Positions 36,921 through 45,905 of a stretch of DNA of 56,246 bases are shown piece after piece. The notes under the pieces are model-generated. The model ran no database searches and had not been told where the DNA came from. It saw only the letters and a program-made list of their open reading frames with translations. Source of the stretch: Thermoanaerobaculia bacterium (GTDB lineage Bacteria; Acidobacteriota; Thermoanaerobaculia; Thermoanaerobaculales; Sulfomarinibacteraceae); NCBI GenBank assembly GCA_027061805.1, contig JAMOWA010000020.1, positions 1 to 56,246 of the forward strand. Reading direction: 5' to 3'. The first letter of the stretch is position 1. Every line of letters starts with the position of its first letter. The position numbers and the translations under genes are program-made.

Positions 36921-38114
36921 TCAACGCGCAGAGTGCGAAAAGGTTTCCCCCTCCACGGCCCCCGCCGCGGACCGGGCGTTCCGGCGCAGGAGCCACCAGG
37001 CCAGGAGGCCGTAGACCACCGCCTGGACCCAGAGCTGCGTCCAGAGGGGGGCGATCTGCGAGAAGTCCGCCCCCATCTGGTTGAGGCGCAGGAAGGCCTG
37101 GATGGCCGGGGTGGAGGGCACCAGGGCGGCCAGTGCCAGCAGGGGCGCGGGAACCAGGTGCTCCGGCCACACGAAGCCCGAGGTGAAGACCAGCGGGAGC
37201 GAGGAGAAGAGCACGATCTGCGTGGCCAGGTCCCGGCGCTCGAGGAGCTGGCCCAGCACGGTGCCGAGCCCGATGACGGCCAGGAGGAAGGGCAGCGCGA
37301 GGCGGAGCAGCTCGCCCGGGGCGGCGTGGCGCGGCACCCCGTAGTACTCGAAGCAGAACCCCGTGGAGTAGAGGAAGAGGACCGCGTAGATCCCGAGGAA
37401 GATCAGGGTCCGGACGGTCAGGACCTGCCAGGCCGGGTGGTCCATCCAGTACCCCCGCTCGCCCCTCAGCCGGCGGGCGTTCTGGGTGCCGCCCAGCACG
37501 CCCAGGCCGATCAGCAGCGTCTGCTGGAGGATCAGGAGGAAGACGGCGGGGACCACGTAGTTGACGTAACCCAGCGTGGTGTTGAAGACGGGGCGGGCGT
37601 TGAGGCCGAAGGAGGTCCACCGGCGGGCGGCGAGCCGGATCTCCTGCCCGGAGGCCAGCAGGCGCCCCACCTTGATCTGGGCCCCCAGGGTGCCCGCGGC
37701 GGTGGCGGCCCCCTCGGCCACGGCGCCGTAGACCAGGAAGAAGGTGGCGTCTCCGGCCACCGCCAGGTGGACCGGCCTGCCCAGCAGGAGATCGCGGCGG
37801 AAGTTCTCGCGGATGACCACGAAGCCCGCCAGCTCGTGGCGGGTGACCAGGGCCTCGGCCTCGCCGATGGATCCCGGCCGGGCGCAGACCTGGAGCTCGG
37901 GCGTGGCGTCGATCCAGCGTGTCAGCTGCCGGGAGAGGACGGAGCCGTCCAGGTCCACCACGCCCACGGGCTGCTCCCGGGGCACCTGGCCCGAGTAGGG
38001 GAGGGGGTAGAGGAAGGAGTAGAAGACCACGCCCCCGAGGACCGTCAGCATGATGACGGGATCGGTGAGGATGGCCCGGGCCTCCTTCCGCACGAGCTCG
38101 AGGAAGCGGATCAC
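36921..38114 (-). CDS. ABC-2 type transporter permease (second of pair)
   Basis: A 397-residue membrane protein of the ABC-2 exporter family (YhhJ/YbhR-like). The N-terminal helix is followed by a large extracytoplasmic domain (starting VGVVDLDGSVLSRQL) and then five hydrophobic helices, for example FLLILQQTLLIGLGVLGG and LRLALPFLLAVIGLGTVLGQ. The start is a GTG at 38114 that overlaps the stop of the upstream permease (GTGA). It is the last gene of a four-gene operon TolC, HlyD, permease, permease. No ATP-binding subunit is encoded beside it. Confidence 0.85.
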   Translation of the reverse strand: MIRFLELVRKEARAILTDPVIMLTVLGGVVFYSFLYPLPYSGQVPREQPVGVVDLDGSVLSRQLTRWIDATPELQVCARPGSIGEAEALVTRHELAGFVVIRENFRRDLLLGRPVHLAVAGDATFFLVYGAVAEGAATAAGTLGAQIKVGRLLASGQEIRLAARRWTSFGLNARPVFNTTLGYVNYVVPAVFLLILQQTLLIGLGVLGGTQNARRLRGERGYWMDHPAWQVLTVRTLIFLGIYAVLFLYSTGFCFEYYGVPRHAAPGELLRLALPFLLAVIGLGTVLGQLLERRDLATQIVLFSSLPLVFTSGFVWPEHLVPAPLLALAALVPSTPAIQAFLRLNQMGADFSQIAPLWTQLWVQAVVYGLLAWWLLRRNARSAAGAVEGETFSHSAR

Positions 38115-39259
38115 CGGGGCTCCTCCTCCGGGAGCGGGGTCAGGCGGAGCAGCACCAGGGGCAGCACCCCCAGGAACACCAGGAGGGCCCCGAGGTGGGG
38201 GGCGGCCGCGGCCAGGGGGGCGGCCCGGCTCATCTCCAGGACCTGGACGTCCATGGAGTGGCAGACGGGGATGAGCTCCCGCCAGAGCCGGGCAGCCGCC
38301 GGCATGTTGTTGGTGGGGAAGGTGATCCCCAGGAAGGCGAAGGAGGGGGCCGTGTAGGCGGCGGCGAGGCTGAGGGCCCTCGGGATGTCCCGCACCGCCA
38401 CGTAGAGCGCGCCCGCCATCACCGCGGTGGCCACGGCCGCCAGCGCCATGGCCCCCAGCAGGATGGTCCACGAGCCCCGCACGGGCCAGCCCAGGACCCG
38501 GTAGAACACCAGCGTGAGGGCCCCCAGCGTCCAGTAGGCGGCCACGTAGGGGAGCATCTTGCCCGCCCAGGCCCGGAACGGCCCGGCGGCGAGCCAGGCG
38601 TTCCATGTGCCCTCCCGGAGCTCCCGCCCGATGGCATTGATCATGCCCACGATCATGATGACCTGCCAGAGGGCGGGGAGGATGGCGGGCACCAGGAAGA
38701 GCGCGGAGTTCATGGAGACGTTGTGGAGGGGCGTGATCTGGGGAACCAGGGGCGCCGCGAGGCCCGCGGCGCCGGGGATGGGGACGCCCTTCGCGAGCAC
38801 CCGGGCCCCGTCCACCGTGGCCGCCACCGTGCCCTGGGCCTGGACCAGGGCGGCCTTGATGGCCTTGCCCACGAGGATGAACTGGCCGTTGTAGAAGGCG
38901 GTCACCTCGGGCTTGAGCCCCTCCGTCACCCGGGCCTGGAAGTCGTACGGGATCACGATGAGGGCGCCGGTCTCCGCGTTGGACAGGGCGCGGCGGCCCT
39001 CCAGGACCGAGCCGGGGTGGTGGGCCACCCGGAGGGCGGGCGTGGCGTCCAGGGCCCGGATGAGGGACCGGGAGAGCCGGCTGCCGTCCAGGTCCACCAC
39101 GCTCACCTCGATGTCCGTCACGATACCGGCCGAGAAGATCCACCAGAGCATGGCGAAGAGCACCAGCGGCAGCCAGCTCACCAGGGCCAGCTGCCACGGG
39201 TCGCGCCCCCAGGCGGCCACCTCGCGGCGGACGGTGCTCCCCAGGCCGGGACCCGCCAT
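38111..39259 (-). CDS. ABC-2 type transporter permease (first of pair)
   Basis: A 382-residue relative of the next gene's product, with the same plan: one N-terminal helix (LALVSWLPLVLFAMLWWIF), a large loop beginning IEVSVVDLDGSRLSRSL, then a cluster of helices including ILPALWQVIMIVGMINAIGR. The shared VVDLDGS(R/V)LSR motif shows the pair arose by duplication. The ATG at 39259 overlaps the stop of the HlyD gene by one base. The two permeases would form a heterodimer in the inner membrane, joined to HlyD and TolC. Confidence 0.85.
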   Translation of the reverse strand: MAGPGLGSTVRREVAAWGRDPWQLALVSWLPLVLFAMLWWIFSAGIVTDIEVSVVDLDGSRLSRSLIRALDATPALRVAHHPGSVLEGRRALSNAETGALIVIPYDFQARVTEGLKPEVTAFYNGQFILVGKAIKAALVQAQGTVAATVDGARVLAKGVPIPGAAGLAAPLVPQITPLHNVSMNSALFLVPAILPALWQVIMIVGMINAIGRELREGTWNAWLAAGPFRAWAGKMLPYVAAYWTLGALTLVFYRVLGWPVRGSWTILLGAMALAAVATAVMAGALYVAVRDIPRALSLAAAYTAPSFAFLGITFPTNNMPAAARLWRELIPVCHSMDVQVLEMSRAAPLAAAAPHLGALLVFLGVLPLVLLRLTPLPEEEPR

Positions 39260-40236
39260 CACAGATCCACGAGCACGCTCATGCCCACCCTGAGACCCTC
39301 GATGGGCTCCAGGGGGCGGGCCTCGATCTCGAAGGTCCGCATGTCGAAGCCGGTGGAGGTGTCGGTGGGGCGCCAGGTGGCGAAGTCGCCCATGACCGCG
39401 AGGTAGGTGACCCTGAAGCGGTGGGTCCCCTCGCCCAGGGCGGGAATGCGGGCCTCGAACTCGGCACCCTTGTGGAAGCGCTCCAGGAGGTCCTCCCGGA
39501 CCTGGAGCACCACCCAGGCGTCCTCCATGTCCACGATGGTGACCACGGGGAAACCCTGCGGGGCGAGCTCACCGGCCCGCAGCAGGACCTGGGAGACCTC
39601 CCCGTCGTGGTAGGTCTTCACGGTGGTCTCGTCGGCGTAGGCCTCCACCTCCTTCACCATCGCCGCAGCCATGTTCTCCCTGGCCTTCGCTGCCTCCTTG
39701 ATCTCGGCGCGGGCCCCCTCCTCGGCCATCTCGTACACGGCCCGGGCCGCCTGCTCCGTGTGGAGGGCCGCCTGCCACTTCGTGTACACCTCGTCGCGCT
39801 TCTGCTCCGGCAGCACGCCGTCGTCGTAGAGGCTCTGGATCCGGACGTAGGTCTTCTCCATGAGCTCGGCGGCGGCCTTCGCCTTGAGCCACTGCTCCCG
39901 GGCGGCCTGCACCTCCTGGGGCCGGGCGCCGTTCTCGGCCTGGCGGGAGAGGGCGCCCGCGGCGGCCTTCCCGGCCTCGGCCTGCTCCAGCCTGGCCTCG
40001 ATCTCCGGGCTGGCCAGCGTGAAGATGGTCTGGCCGGCCGTCACCTGGTTGCCCCGGCGCACCAGCACCCGTGCGATCCGGCCGGGAAGCTTGGAGGAGA
40101 TGCTGTACTCCCGGGCCTCGATCTGGCCCTGGAGCCGCTCGGGACCGGGCTCGTACGCCCGGTGGAAGCGGATGGCCAGCCAGACGACGATCACGGCGAC
40201 GACGATCACGGCGGCAACGGTCTTGACGATCTTCAT
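39259..40236 (-). CDS. HlyD-family periplasmic adaptor
   Basis: Membrane fusion protein linking inner-membrane exporter and TolC channel. The 325-residue product has an N-terminal anchor helix (AAVIVVAVIVVWLAIRF), a first lipoyl half (SKLPGRIARVLVRRGNQVTAGQTIF), a long coiled-coil hairpin (about residues 80-195, rich in Ala, Glu and Lys), the second lipoyl half (DGEVSQVLLRAGELAPQGFPV) and a beta-barrel. The ATG at 40236 overlaps the TolC stop (ATGA). A longer upstream reading is antisense-free but lies inside the TolC gene and was excluded. Confidence 0.88.
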   Translation of the reverse strand: MKIVKTVAAVIVVAVIVVWLAIRFHRAYEPGPERLQGQIEAREYSISSKLPGRIARVLVRRGNQVTAGQTIFTLASPEIEARLEQAEAGKAAAGALSRQAENGARPQEVQAAREQWLKAKAAAELMEKTYVRIQSLYDDGVLPEQKRDEVYTKWQAALHTEQAARAVYEMAEEGARAEIKEAAKARENMAAAMVKEVEAYADETTVKTYHDGEVSQVLLRAGELAPQGFPVVTIVDMEDAWVVLQVREDLLERFHKGAEFEARIPALGEGTHRFRVTYLAVMGDFATWRPTDTSTGFDMRTFEIEARPLEPIEGLRVGMSVLVDL

Positions 40237-41714
40237 GGGGTCACCTCGACTCCGGTCTCCTGGTAGCTCGCCATGGCCTCCATCTGTCCGGAGAGCGACA
40301 GCAGCCGGGCCAGGGCGTTGACGTGGTTGTAGGCGGCGGCCATGCGGCGGGTCCGCACGGCCGTCACGAAGAGCTGGGCGTCCACCACCTCCAGCGAGGT
40401 GGAGAGCCCCTGGGCGAAGGCCTTCTCCCGGAGCCTCACGTTCTCCAGGGCCAGCTCCAGGCTGGAGGCCAGCCCCTCGTACTCGTTCCGGGCCTGCACG
40501 GCCTCGCGCCAGGTCTTCTCCACGAGCACGCGGAGGTCCCGCCGGGCCTGGGCGTCCAGGTGCTCCACCTGGAGCACGGCGCTCCGGGCCGCCTCGGTCT
40601 TCGCGGCGTGCCCGGACCTGTCCAGGATGTCGAAGCTCACCCCCATCCCCACGGCCCAGTCCGGGGCCATCTTCGACAGGAGGCTGTCGTCCTCGTGGAC
40701 CGTCAGGTTGCCGAAGGCGAAGACCTCGGGAAGCCTGGCACCGCTCTCCACCCGGATCAGGCCTTCGGCCTGTTCCCTGCGAGCGGCGAGAATCGCGAGG
40801 CCGGGGTGGCTGGCGAGGGTCTTCTCGACGAACTCCTCCACGGGGGGCAGCCCGGCGTTGACGAAGAGGGGGCTCGAGGGCTCGAAGTGGTCCTCCTGCC
40901 CCAGCAGGCTGGCCAGGGCCAGCCGGGCGATCTCCAGATCCTCCTCGGCCTTCCGGGTCTCCACGGCGGCCCTGTCTCGGTTGGCCTGGGCCGACAGGCG
41001 CTCCACCCGGGCGATCTGGCCCTGCTCCTCCAGCTTGACGGCGTTGTCGAGGTGCCGCTCGAGGCTGGCCTCGGCCATGCGGCGCGTCCGGATGACCTCG
41101 CTCGCGAGGACCACGCCGAAGTAGAGCCGGGCCGTCCGGTCGAAGACGGAGCGCAGCTCGAGCTCGAGGAGCTGGCCCGCCTCGGCGGTCTGCGCCTCGC
41201 GGATCCCCTGGGCGGCATCGATCCTGCCGCCGGCGTAGACCGGCCAGGCGGCCACGAGGTTCGAGTAGAGGATGTCCTGCTTCGTGAAATCCGTGGTGAA
41301 GGCCCGGTTCACGTCCTCGGGGGAGATCCCCAGCCGGGCCAGGAGCTCCGCCAGCATCTGGCCCAGCTCCGACTCCGAGATGGCCGGCATGGGGTTGAGG
41401 TCCATGAGGTTCAGCGAGACGGGGTCGGAGAGGTGCGTCCAGCTGGCCGCGAGCTTCAGACTGGGGCGCCTCAGGGCCCCCGCGGCCTTCTGCTCGTTCC
41501 GGGCACGCTCCAGGGCTGCCTCGCCGGCACGGAGCCCCTCGTGGGACTCGCGGACCCGTGCCCAGGCCTCCGTGAAGGAGAGCTCCTGGGCCACGCTTCC
41601 CACGGGCAGTGCCAGTGCAAGGAGCAGGGCCAGGGCCGGAAGGAGGCGGGGTGTGCGCCGCTCCCTCCACGGGACGCTGGTCCGGGTGCTGCATGGGGGT
41701 CGAAGATCTCGCAT
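40233..41714 (-). CDS. TolC-family outer membrane efflux protein
   Basis: Outer-membrane channel of a tripartite exporter. The 493-residue product has a signal peptide (LLPALALLLALALPVGSVAQ) and two structural repeats of long helices with short beta strands: the first begins SFTEAWARVRESHEGLRAGE, the second PPVEEFVEKTLASHPGLAIL, each with the typical alternation of Ala, Glu, Arg and Leu. It is the promoter-proximal gene of the operon. Its presence shows a two-membrane envelope. Confidence 0.88.
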   Translation of the reverse strand: MRDLRPPCSTRTSVPWRERRTPRLLPALALLLALALPVGSVAQELSFTEAWARVRESHEGLRAGEAALERARNEQKAAGALRRPSLKLAASWTHLSDPVSLNLMDLNPMPAISESELGQMLAELLARLGISPEDVNRAFTTDFTKQDILYSNLVAAWPVYAGGRIDAAQGIREAQTAEAGQLLELELRSVFDRTARLYFGVVLASEVIRTRRMAEASLERHLDNAVKLEEQGQIARVERLSAQANRDRAAVETRKAEEDLEIARLALASLLGQEDHFEPSSPLFVNAGLPPVEEFVEKTLASHPGLAILAARREQAEGLIRVESGARLPEVFAFGNLTVHEDDSLLSKMAPDWAVGMGVSFDILDRSGHAAKTEAARSAVLQVEHLDAQARRDLRVLVEKTWREAVQARNEYEGLASSLELALENVRLREKAFAQGLSTSLEVVDAQLFVTAVRTRRMAAAYNHVNALARLLSLSGQMEAMASYQETGVEVTP

Positions 41715-41900
41715 GCGCGGATCATAGCAGCGAGGCCGCCCCGCGTCTTTCGCTCCCCGTTTCGGAGAGCCCCCGGTGCGGCGACTCCATGGCGCAGGCC
41801 GCCTGTCGGGTTTCTGCGGTAGTTCCCGTCGGGTACGTCAGGCCCTGAGTCGCGGGGCCAGCGTCGTCAACGGGCCCTGGGGCTCGGGCCGTGATCCCGA

Positions 41901-42131
41901 TCATGGTCGATCTGTCCGGCGTGTCCTCGTGACCCGCCCCGCGGAGCCAGGGGAAACCGGTGGGCTTGCGGGCATGGACAGGCTGGCGCGGGAGAGCTCC
42001 TGGACGTGGAGCCGCGCGAAGAGCCGCGAGGCCTCGGGGTCGTCCTCGAAGACCCCGGAGAGCCACAGGTGCAGGTCGGCCATGGCGTGCTCCAGGTCGT
42101 TCAGGCGGCTGAGGAGGGTCGAGATGTTCAT
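41901..42131 (-). pseudogene. Short rubrerythrin-like helical remnant
   Basis: A 76-residue reading frame whose first 45 residues (NISTLLSRLNDLEHAMADLH, then GVFEDDPEASRLF) resemble one helix pair of ferritin-like/rubrerythrin-like proteins. The rest is Pro/Arg/Ser-rich and looks non-homologous, so the gene is either truncated or a small two-helix protein. No second helix pair or metal-binding His is seen. It lies between divergent tolC and M3 peptidase genes. Confidence is low. Confidence 0.35.
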
Positions 42132-42228
42132 GGAATCCTGCGGTGCTCCATTCAATGGATTGAGTGGATTGAGACGCATTCTACAATCTACAATAGTTTC
42201 CGGGGCCCGCTCCCCGGGGGCCGTGGGG

Positions 42229-42234
42229 TACAAT
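42229..42234 (+). promoter_or_regulatory. TACAAT -10 box of the M3 peptidase gene
   Basis: GGGGTACAAT lies 57 bases upstream of the start codon; an AAGGGAGA ribosome binding site is near the ATG. Confidence 0.45.
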
Positions 42235-42291
42235 CGCCGGGCCCGGCGCCCCGTGCGGGCGGCCGGGTCATTTCTTCAAGGGAGACACGAC

Positions 42292-44412
42292 ATGAACAAC
42301 GGAGCTCTTGTACTGGGTGTGGTGGCGCTTCTGGCGCTCGCGGCCTGCGCGGGACCGCAGGGCACTGCGGAGAACCCGCTCCTGGCGGAGTGGACCGGCC
42401 CCTTCCAGTCCCCGCCGTTCGACCGGATCCGCGACGAGGACTTCGAGCCGGCCTTCGAGGCCGCCATGGCGGCCCACGCCGCCGAGGTGAAGGCCATCGC
42501 CGACTCGGCCGAACCGCCCACCTTCGCCAACACGGTGGAGGCGCTGGAGCGGAGCGGCAAGCAGCTGGATCGCGTCTCGAAGGTGTTCTTCAACCTCAAC
42601 GCGGCGAGGACGAGCGACGTGCTCCAGGCCACGGCCCGGAAGGTGAGCCCCGAGCTCGCCGGCCACCGCGACGACATCATGCTCGACGAGAAGCTCTTCG
42701 CCCGCATCAAGGCGGTGTGGGACCGGCGGGAGGAGCTGGACCTGGATCCGGAGCAGCAGCGCCTGCTGGAGAGGCAGTACACGGAGTTCGTGCGCAACGG
42801 CGCCAACCTGGAGGGCGAGGACCGCGAGCGCTTCCGCCAGATCAACGCCGAGCTCTCGAAGCTCACCACCCGCTTCGGCGAGAACCTCCTCAAGGAGATG
42901 AACGCCGTGGCGCTGCTCATCGAGGACGAGGCCGACCTGGCCGGGCTGCCCCAGGGCGTCCGTGACGCCGCGGCGGCGCTGGCTGCGAGCCAGGGGCACG
43001 AGGGTGCGTGGGCCTTCAACCTCCAGCGCACGAGCTGGACCCCCTTCCTCCAGTACTCCGAGCGCCGGGACCTCCGGGAGAGGCTCCACACCGCCTACAC
43101 CAGCCTCTGCGCCCACGGCGGCGAGACCGACAACCGGGAGATCGCGGCCCGGATCGCGGCCCTCCGGGTGGAGCGGGCCAACCTCCTGGGCTACCCCACC
43201 CACGCGGCATGGGTCCTCGAGGAGAACATGGCGAAGACTCCCGAGGCCGTCTACGAGCTGCTGGACCAGCTCTGGACCCCGGCCCTGGCCCGGGCGAGGC
43301 GGGAGCGGGACGGGCTCCAGGACCTCGCCCACAGGCTCGGTGACGACATCACCCTGGCCAGCTGGGACTGGTGGTACTACGCCGAGAAGCTCCGCGCCGA
43401 GAAGTACGCCTTCGACGAGGCCGAGGTGAAGCCCTACCTGGAGCTCGAACGTGTCCGGCAGGCCGCCTTCGACACGGCCAACAGGCTCTGGGGCATCACC
43501 TTTGCGCGGCGTGACGACGTGCCCGTCTACCACCCCGACGTGCAGGCCTGGGAGGTCCGGGACGCCGACGGTTCCCTGCTGGGCCTCTACTTCACCGACC
43601 ACTTCGCCCGCGAGAGCAAGCGCGGCGGCGCCTGGATGGACAACTACCGCGACCAGTGGAAGGAGGACGGGAAGAACATCCGTCCCATCATCGTCAACGT
43701 CTGCAACTTCTCCAGGCCCCCCGAGGGCCAGCCCGCCCTCCTGAGCCTGGACGAGGCCTCCACCCTCTTCCACGAGTTCGGGCACTTCCTCCACGGGCTC
43801 TTCGCCCGGGGCACCTACGCCTCCCTCTCGGGAACCAACGTGGCCCAGGACTTCGTGGAGATGCCGTCCCAGATGATGGAGAACTGGGCCCTCGCCCCCG
43901 AGGTGCTGCCCACCTACGCCGTCCACTACCGGACCGGCGAGCCCATCCCGGCTGCGCTCATCGCCAAGCTCGAGCGTGCCAGGCGCTTCAACCAGGGCTT
44001 CGCCACCACCGAGTACCTGGCGGCCTCGCTCCTGGACATGGACTGGCACACGCTCACCACCCCCGAGGAGAAGGACCCCATGGCCTTCGAGGCGGCCGCC
44101 ATGGAGCGCCTGGGCCTGATCCCGGAGATCGAGCCCCGCTACCGGACGCCGTACTTCTCGCACATCTTCGCGGGGGGCTACTCCGCGGGCTACTACAGCT
44201 ACGTCTGGGCCGAGGTGCTGGACGCCGACGCCTTCGCCGCCTTCGAGAAGGCGGGCATCTTCGATCCCGAGCTCGCCCGCTCCTACCGTGAGAACATCCT
44301 GGAGAAGGGCGATTCCGAGCCCGCCATGGTGCTGTACGAGCGGTTCCGCGGGGCGAGGCCCAGCATCGAGCCGCTGCTCGAGCGCCGCGGCCTCACCGGC
44401 GAGGACGGCTGA
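42292..44412 (+). CDS. M3 family metallopeptidase lipoprotein (Dcp/oligopeptidase A-like)
   Basis: A zinc peptidase that cuts short peptides, of the Dcp/OpdA family. The 706-residue product begins with a lipoprotein signal (ALVLGVVALLALAACAG) whose lipobox ends at Cys19, so it should be membrane-anchored outside the cytoplasm, as are several bacterial Dcp homologues. The zinc motif is HEFGH in STLFHEFGHFLHG near residue 495, and the downstream substrate-binding loop HIFAGGYSAGYYSYVW is intact. The ATG at 42292 follows AAGGGAGACAC. A clear rho-independent terminator follows the gene. Confidence 0.93.
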   Translation: MNNGALVLGVVALLALAACAGPQGTAENPLLAEWTGPFQSPPFDRIRDEDFEPAFEAAMAAHAAEVKAIADSAEPPTFANTVEALERSGKQLDRVSKVFFNLNAARTSDVLQATARKVSPELAGHRDDIMLDEKLFARIKAVWDRREELDLDPEQQRLLERQYTEFVRNGANLEGEDRERFRQINAELSKLTTRFGENLLKEMNAVALLIEDEADLAGLPQGVRDAAAALAASQGHEGAWAFNLQRTSWTPFLQYSERRDLRERLHTAYTSLCAHGGETDNREIAARIAALRVERANLLGYPTHAAWVLEENMAKTPEAVYELLDQLWTPALARARRERDGLQDLAHRLGDDITLASWDWWYYAEKLRAEKYAFDEAEVKPYLELERVRQAAFDTANRLWGITFARRDDVPVYHPDVQAWEVRDADGSLLGLYFTDHFARESKRGGAWMDNYRDQWKEDGKNIRPIIVNVCNFSRPPEGQPALLSLDEASTLFHEFGHFLHGLFARGTYASLSGTNVAQDFVEMPSQMMENWALAPEVLPTYAVHYRTGEPIPAALIAKLERARRFNQGFATTEYLAASLLDMDWHTLTTPEEKDPMAFEAAAMERLGLIPEIEPRYRTPYFSHIFAGGYSAGYYSYVWAEVLDADAFAAFEKAGIFDPELARSYRENILEKGDSEPAMVLYERFRGARPSIEPLLERRGLTGEDG

Positions 44413-44434
44413 GCGGCCCACGATCACGATTCCA

Positions 44435-44467
44435 CGCCCCCGCGGTTCCGCCGCGGGGGCGTTCTTT
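44435..44467 (+). terminator. Rho-independent terminator after the M3 peptidase gene
   Basis: A perfect 11-bp stem (CGCCCCCGCGG with CCGCGGGGGCG), loop TTCCG, followed by TTCTTT. Confidence 0.85.
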
Positions 44468-44617
44468 GTGGAAGGTGAGGACGTGAAGAGTGAAGAGGTG
44501 AGGGGTGAAGGCCGACCGTCCGGCCGGCGGGGCGCAGGGGCGCAGGGGAGCGGGGGCGCCGGTACTCTCCATTCTGCCGCATCTTCCCTTGACATGCACA
44601 CTGGAAGTATTTCATCC

Positions 44618-44711
44618 GTTTCCCGTTTCCCGTTTCCCGTTTCCCGTTTCCCGTTTCCCGTTTCCCGTTTCCCGTTTCCCGTTTCCCGTTTCCCGACCGG
44701 GCGGGCGGGGG
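44618..44711 (+). repeat. Composite repeat: 11 x GTTTCCC plus G-rich core
   Basis: Eleven perfect head-to-tail GTTTCCC heptamers (44618-44694) end in GACCGGGCGGGCGGGGG. It fills the space just upstream of queE. A GTGAAGA-like degenerate repeat occupies 44468-44510. No gene lies in 44413-44739. Confidence 0.92.
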
Positions 44712-44739
44712 ACCTCCTCCCGTCCTCACGTCCGAACCG

Positions 44740-45432
44740 ATGTACCCTGTTCCCGTGTTCGTGGCCGAGACCTTCGCGTCGCTGCAGGGGGAGGGGATCC
44801 TGGCCGGGGTGCCCTCCTTCTTCGTGCGGACCTCCGGGTGCAACCTGCGCTGCGCGTGGTGCGACACGCCCTACGCCTCGTGGAAGCCGGAGGGGGAGCG
44901 CCGGAGCGTGGCGTCGCTGCTGGAGGAGGCCCGCGCCTCGGGCTGCCGCCACGTGGTGGTGACCGGGGGCGAGCCACTGCTCCAGCGGGAGATCGGGGCG
45001 CTGACCCGCGCGCTCCGGGAGGCCGGCCTCCACGTGACGGTGGAGACGGCCGGTACCCTGGCGCCGGACTTTTCCTGCGACCTGCTGTCGGTCTCGCCCA
45101 GGACCGCCAACTCGGACCCGGTGGGGCCCTGGCGGGAGCGGCACCGGAGGCTTCGGTCCCGCCTGGGACCGCTCCGCGAGCTCCTGGAGCGCTTCCCGGA
45201 GCACCAGCTCAAGTTCGTGGTCCACGGCCCCGAGGACATGCCGGAGGTGCTGGAGCTGCTCGGGCAGCTGCCCCCGCTGCGGCCGGAGCGGGTGCTGCTC
45301 ATGGCCGAGGGTTGCACCGCCGCCGAGGTGGCCGCGCGGGCGCCGGTGGTGGCGGCCTTGTGCCGGGAGCACGGCTTTCGATACACTCCCCGCCTGCACC
45401 TGGACCTCTTCGGTCCGGGCCGGGGAGTGTGA
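44740..45432 (+). CDS. queE: 7-carboxy-7-deazaguanine synthase QueE (radical SAM)
   Basis: QueE makes 7-carboxy-7-deazaguanine from carboxytetrahydropterin, an early step to queuosine and other 7-deazapurines. The 230-residue product starts with FVAETFASLQGEGILAGVPS, the QueE substrate loop, and has the radical SAM cluster motif in SGCNLRCAWCDTPYA (CX3CX2C). VTGGEPLLQ is the SAM-binding GGEP motif. Length is normal. Its stop overlaps the queD start (TGATG). Confidence 0.93.
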   Translation: MYPVPVFVAETFASLQGEGILAGVPSFFVRTSGCNLRCAWCDTPYASWKPEGERRSVASLLEEARASGCRHVVVTGGEPLLQREIGALTRALREAGLHVTVETAGTLAPDFSCDLLSVSPRTANSDPVGPWRERHRRLRSRLGPLRELLERFPEHQLKFVVHGPEDMPEVLELLGQLPPLRPERVLLMAEGCTAAEVAARAPVVAALCREHGFRYTPRLHLDLFGPGRGV

Positions 45433-45905
45433 TGGGCCTCTTCCGCATCGCCAAGACCTTCGAGGTGGAGTACGCGCACCGGCTGTCCAGACACCCGGAG
45501 AAGTGCCGCTTCCCCCACGGCCACCGCCTGCGCATCGAGGTGGTGGTGCGGGGCGAGCGCCTGGACGCCAACCACATGGTGGTGGACTACAAGGCGCTGA
45601 AGACCGTGGTGCTCGCGGTGGTCCGGAGGCTGGACCACGCCATGGCCATCAACTCGGACGATCCCCACCGGAAGGCCGTGGAGGCCATGAGCGGGCGGGT
45701 GCTCGTCTTCGAGGGCGCCGACCCCACCTCCGAGGTGGTGGCCCGCTGGATCTTCGAGGAGATCCGGGAGCGCCTGGAATCCGCCGGTGAGGTCACCACC
45801 GGTGACGGCGTCGTCTACTCCCTGCCGGAGGGCCTCCACCTGGAGCGCGTCCGGCTCTGGGAGACCTCCACGTCCTGGGCGGAGTACGAGGCCCATGACG
45901 GCTGA
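45432..45905 (+). CDS. queD: 6-carboxytetrahydropterin synthase QueD
   Basis: QueD converts dihydroneopterin triphosphate to 6-carboxytetrahydropterin, the QueE substrate. The 157-residue product shows the zinc and catalytic residues of the PTPS fold: His in EYAHRLS, the nucleophilic Cys and the HGH pair in KCRFPHGHRLRIEV, and LDHAMAIN. The C-terminal ETSTSWAEY contains the substrate-binding Glu. The gene overlaps queE by one base and the next gene by 11 bases, so all are in one transcription unit. Confidence 0.9.
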   Translation: MGLFRIAKTFEVEYAHRLSRHPEKCRFPHGHRLRIEVVVRGERLDANHMVVDYKALKTVVLAVVRRLDHAMAINSDDPHRKAVEAMSGRVLVFEGADPTSEVVARWIFEEIRERLESAGEVTTGDGVVYSLPEGLHLERVRLWETSTSWAEYEAHDG

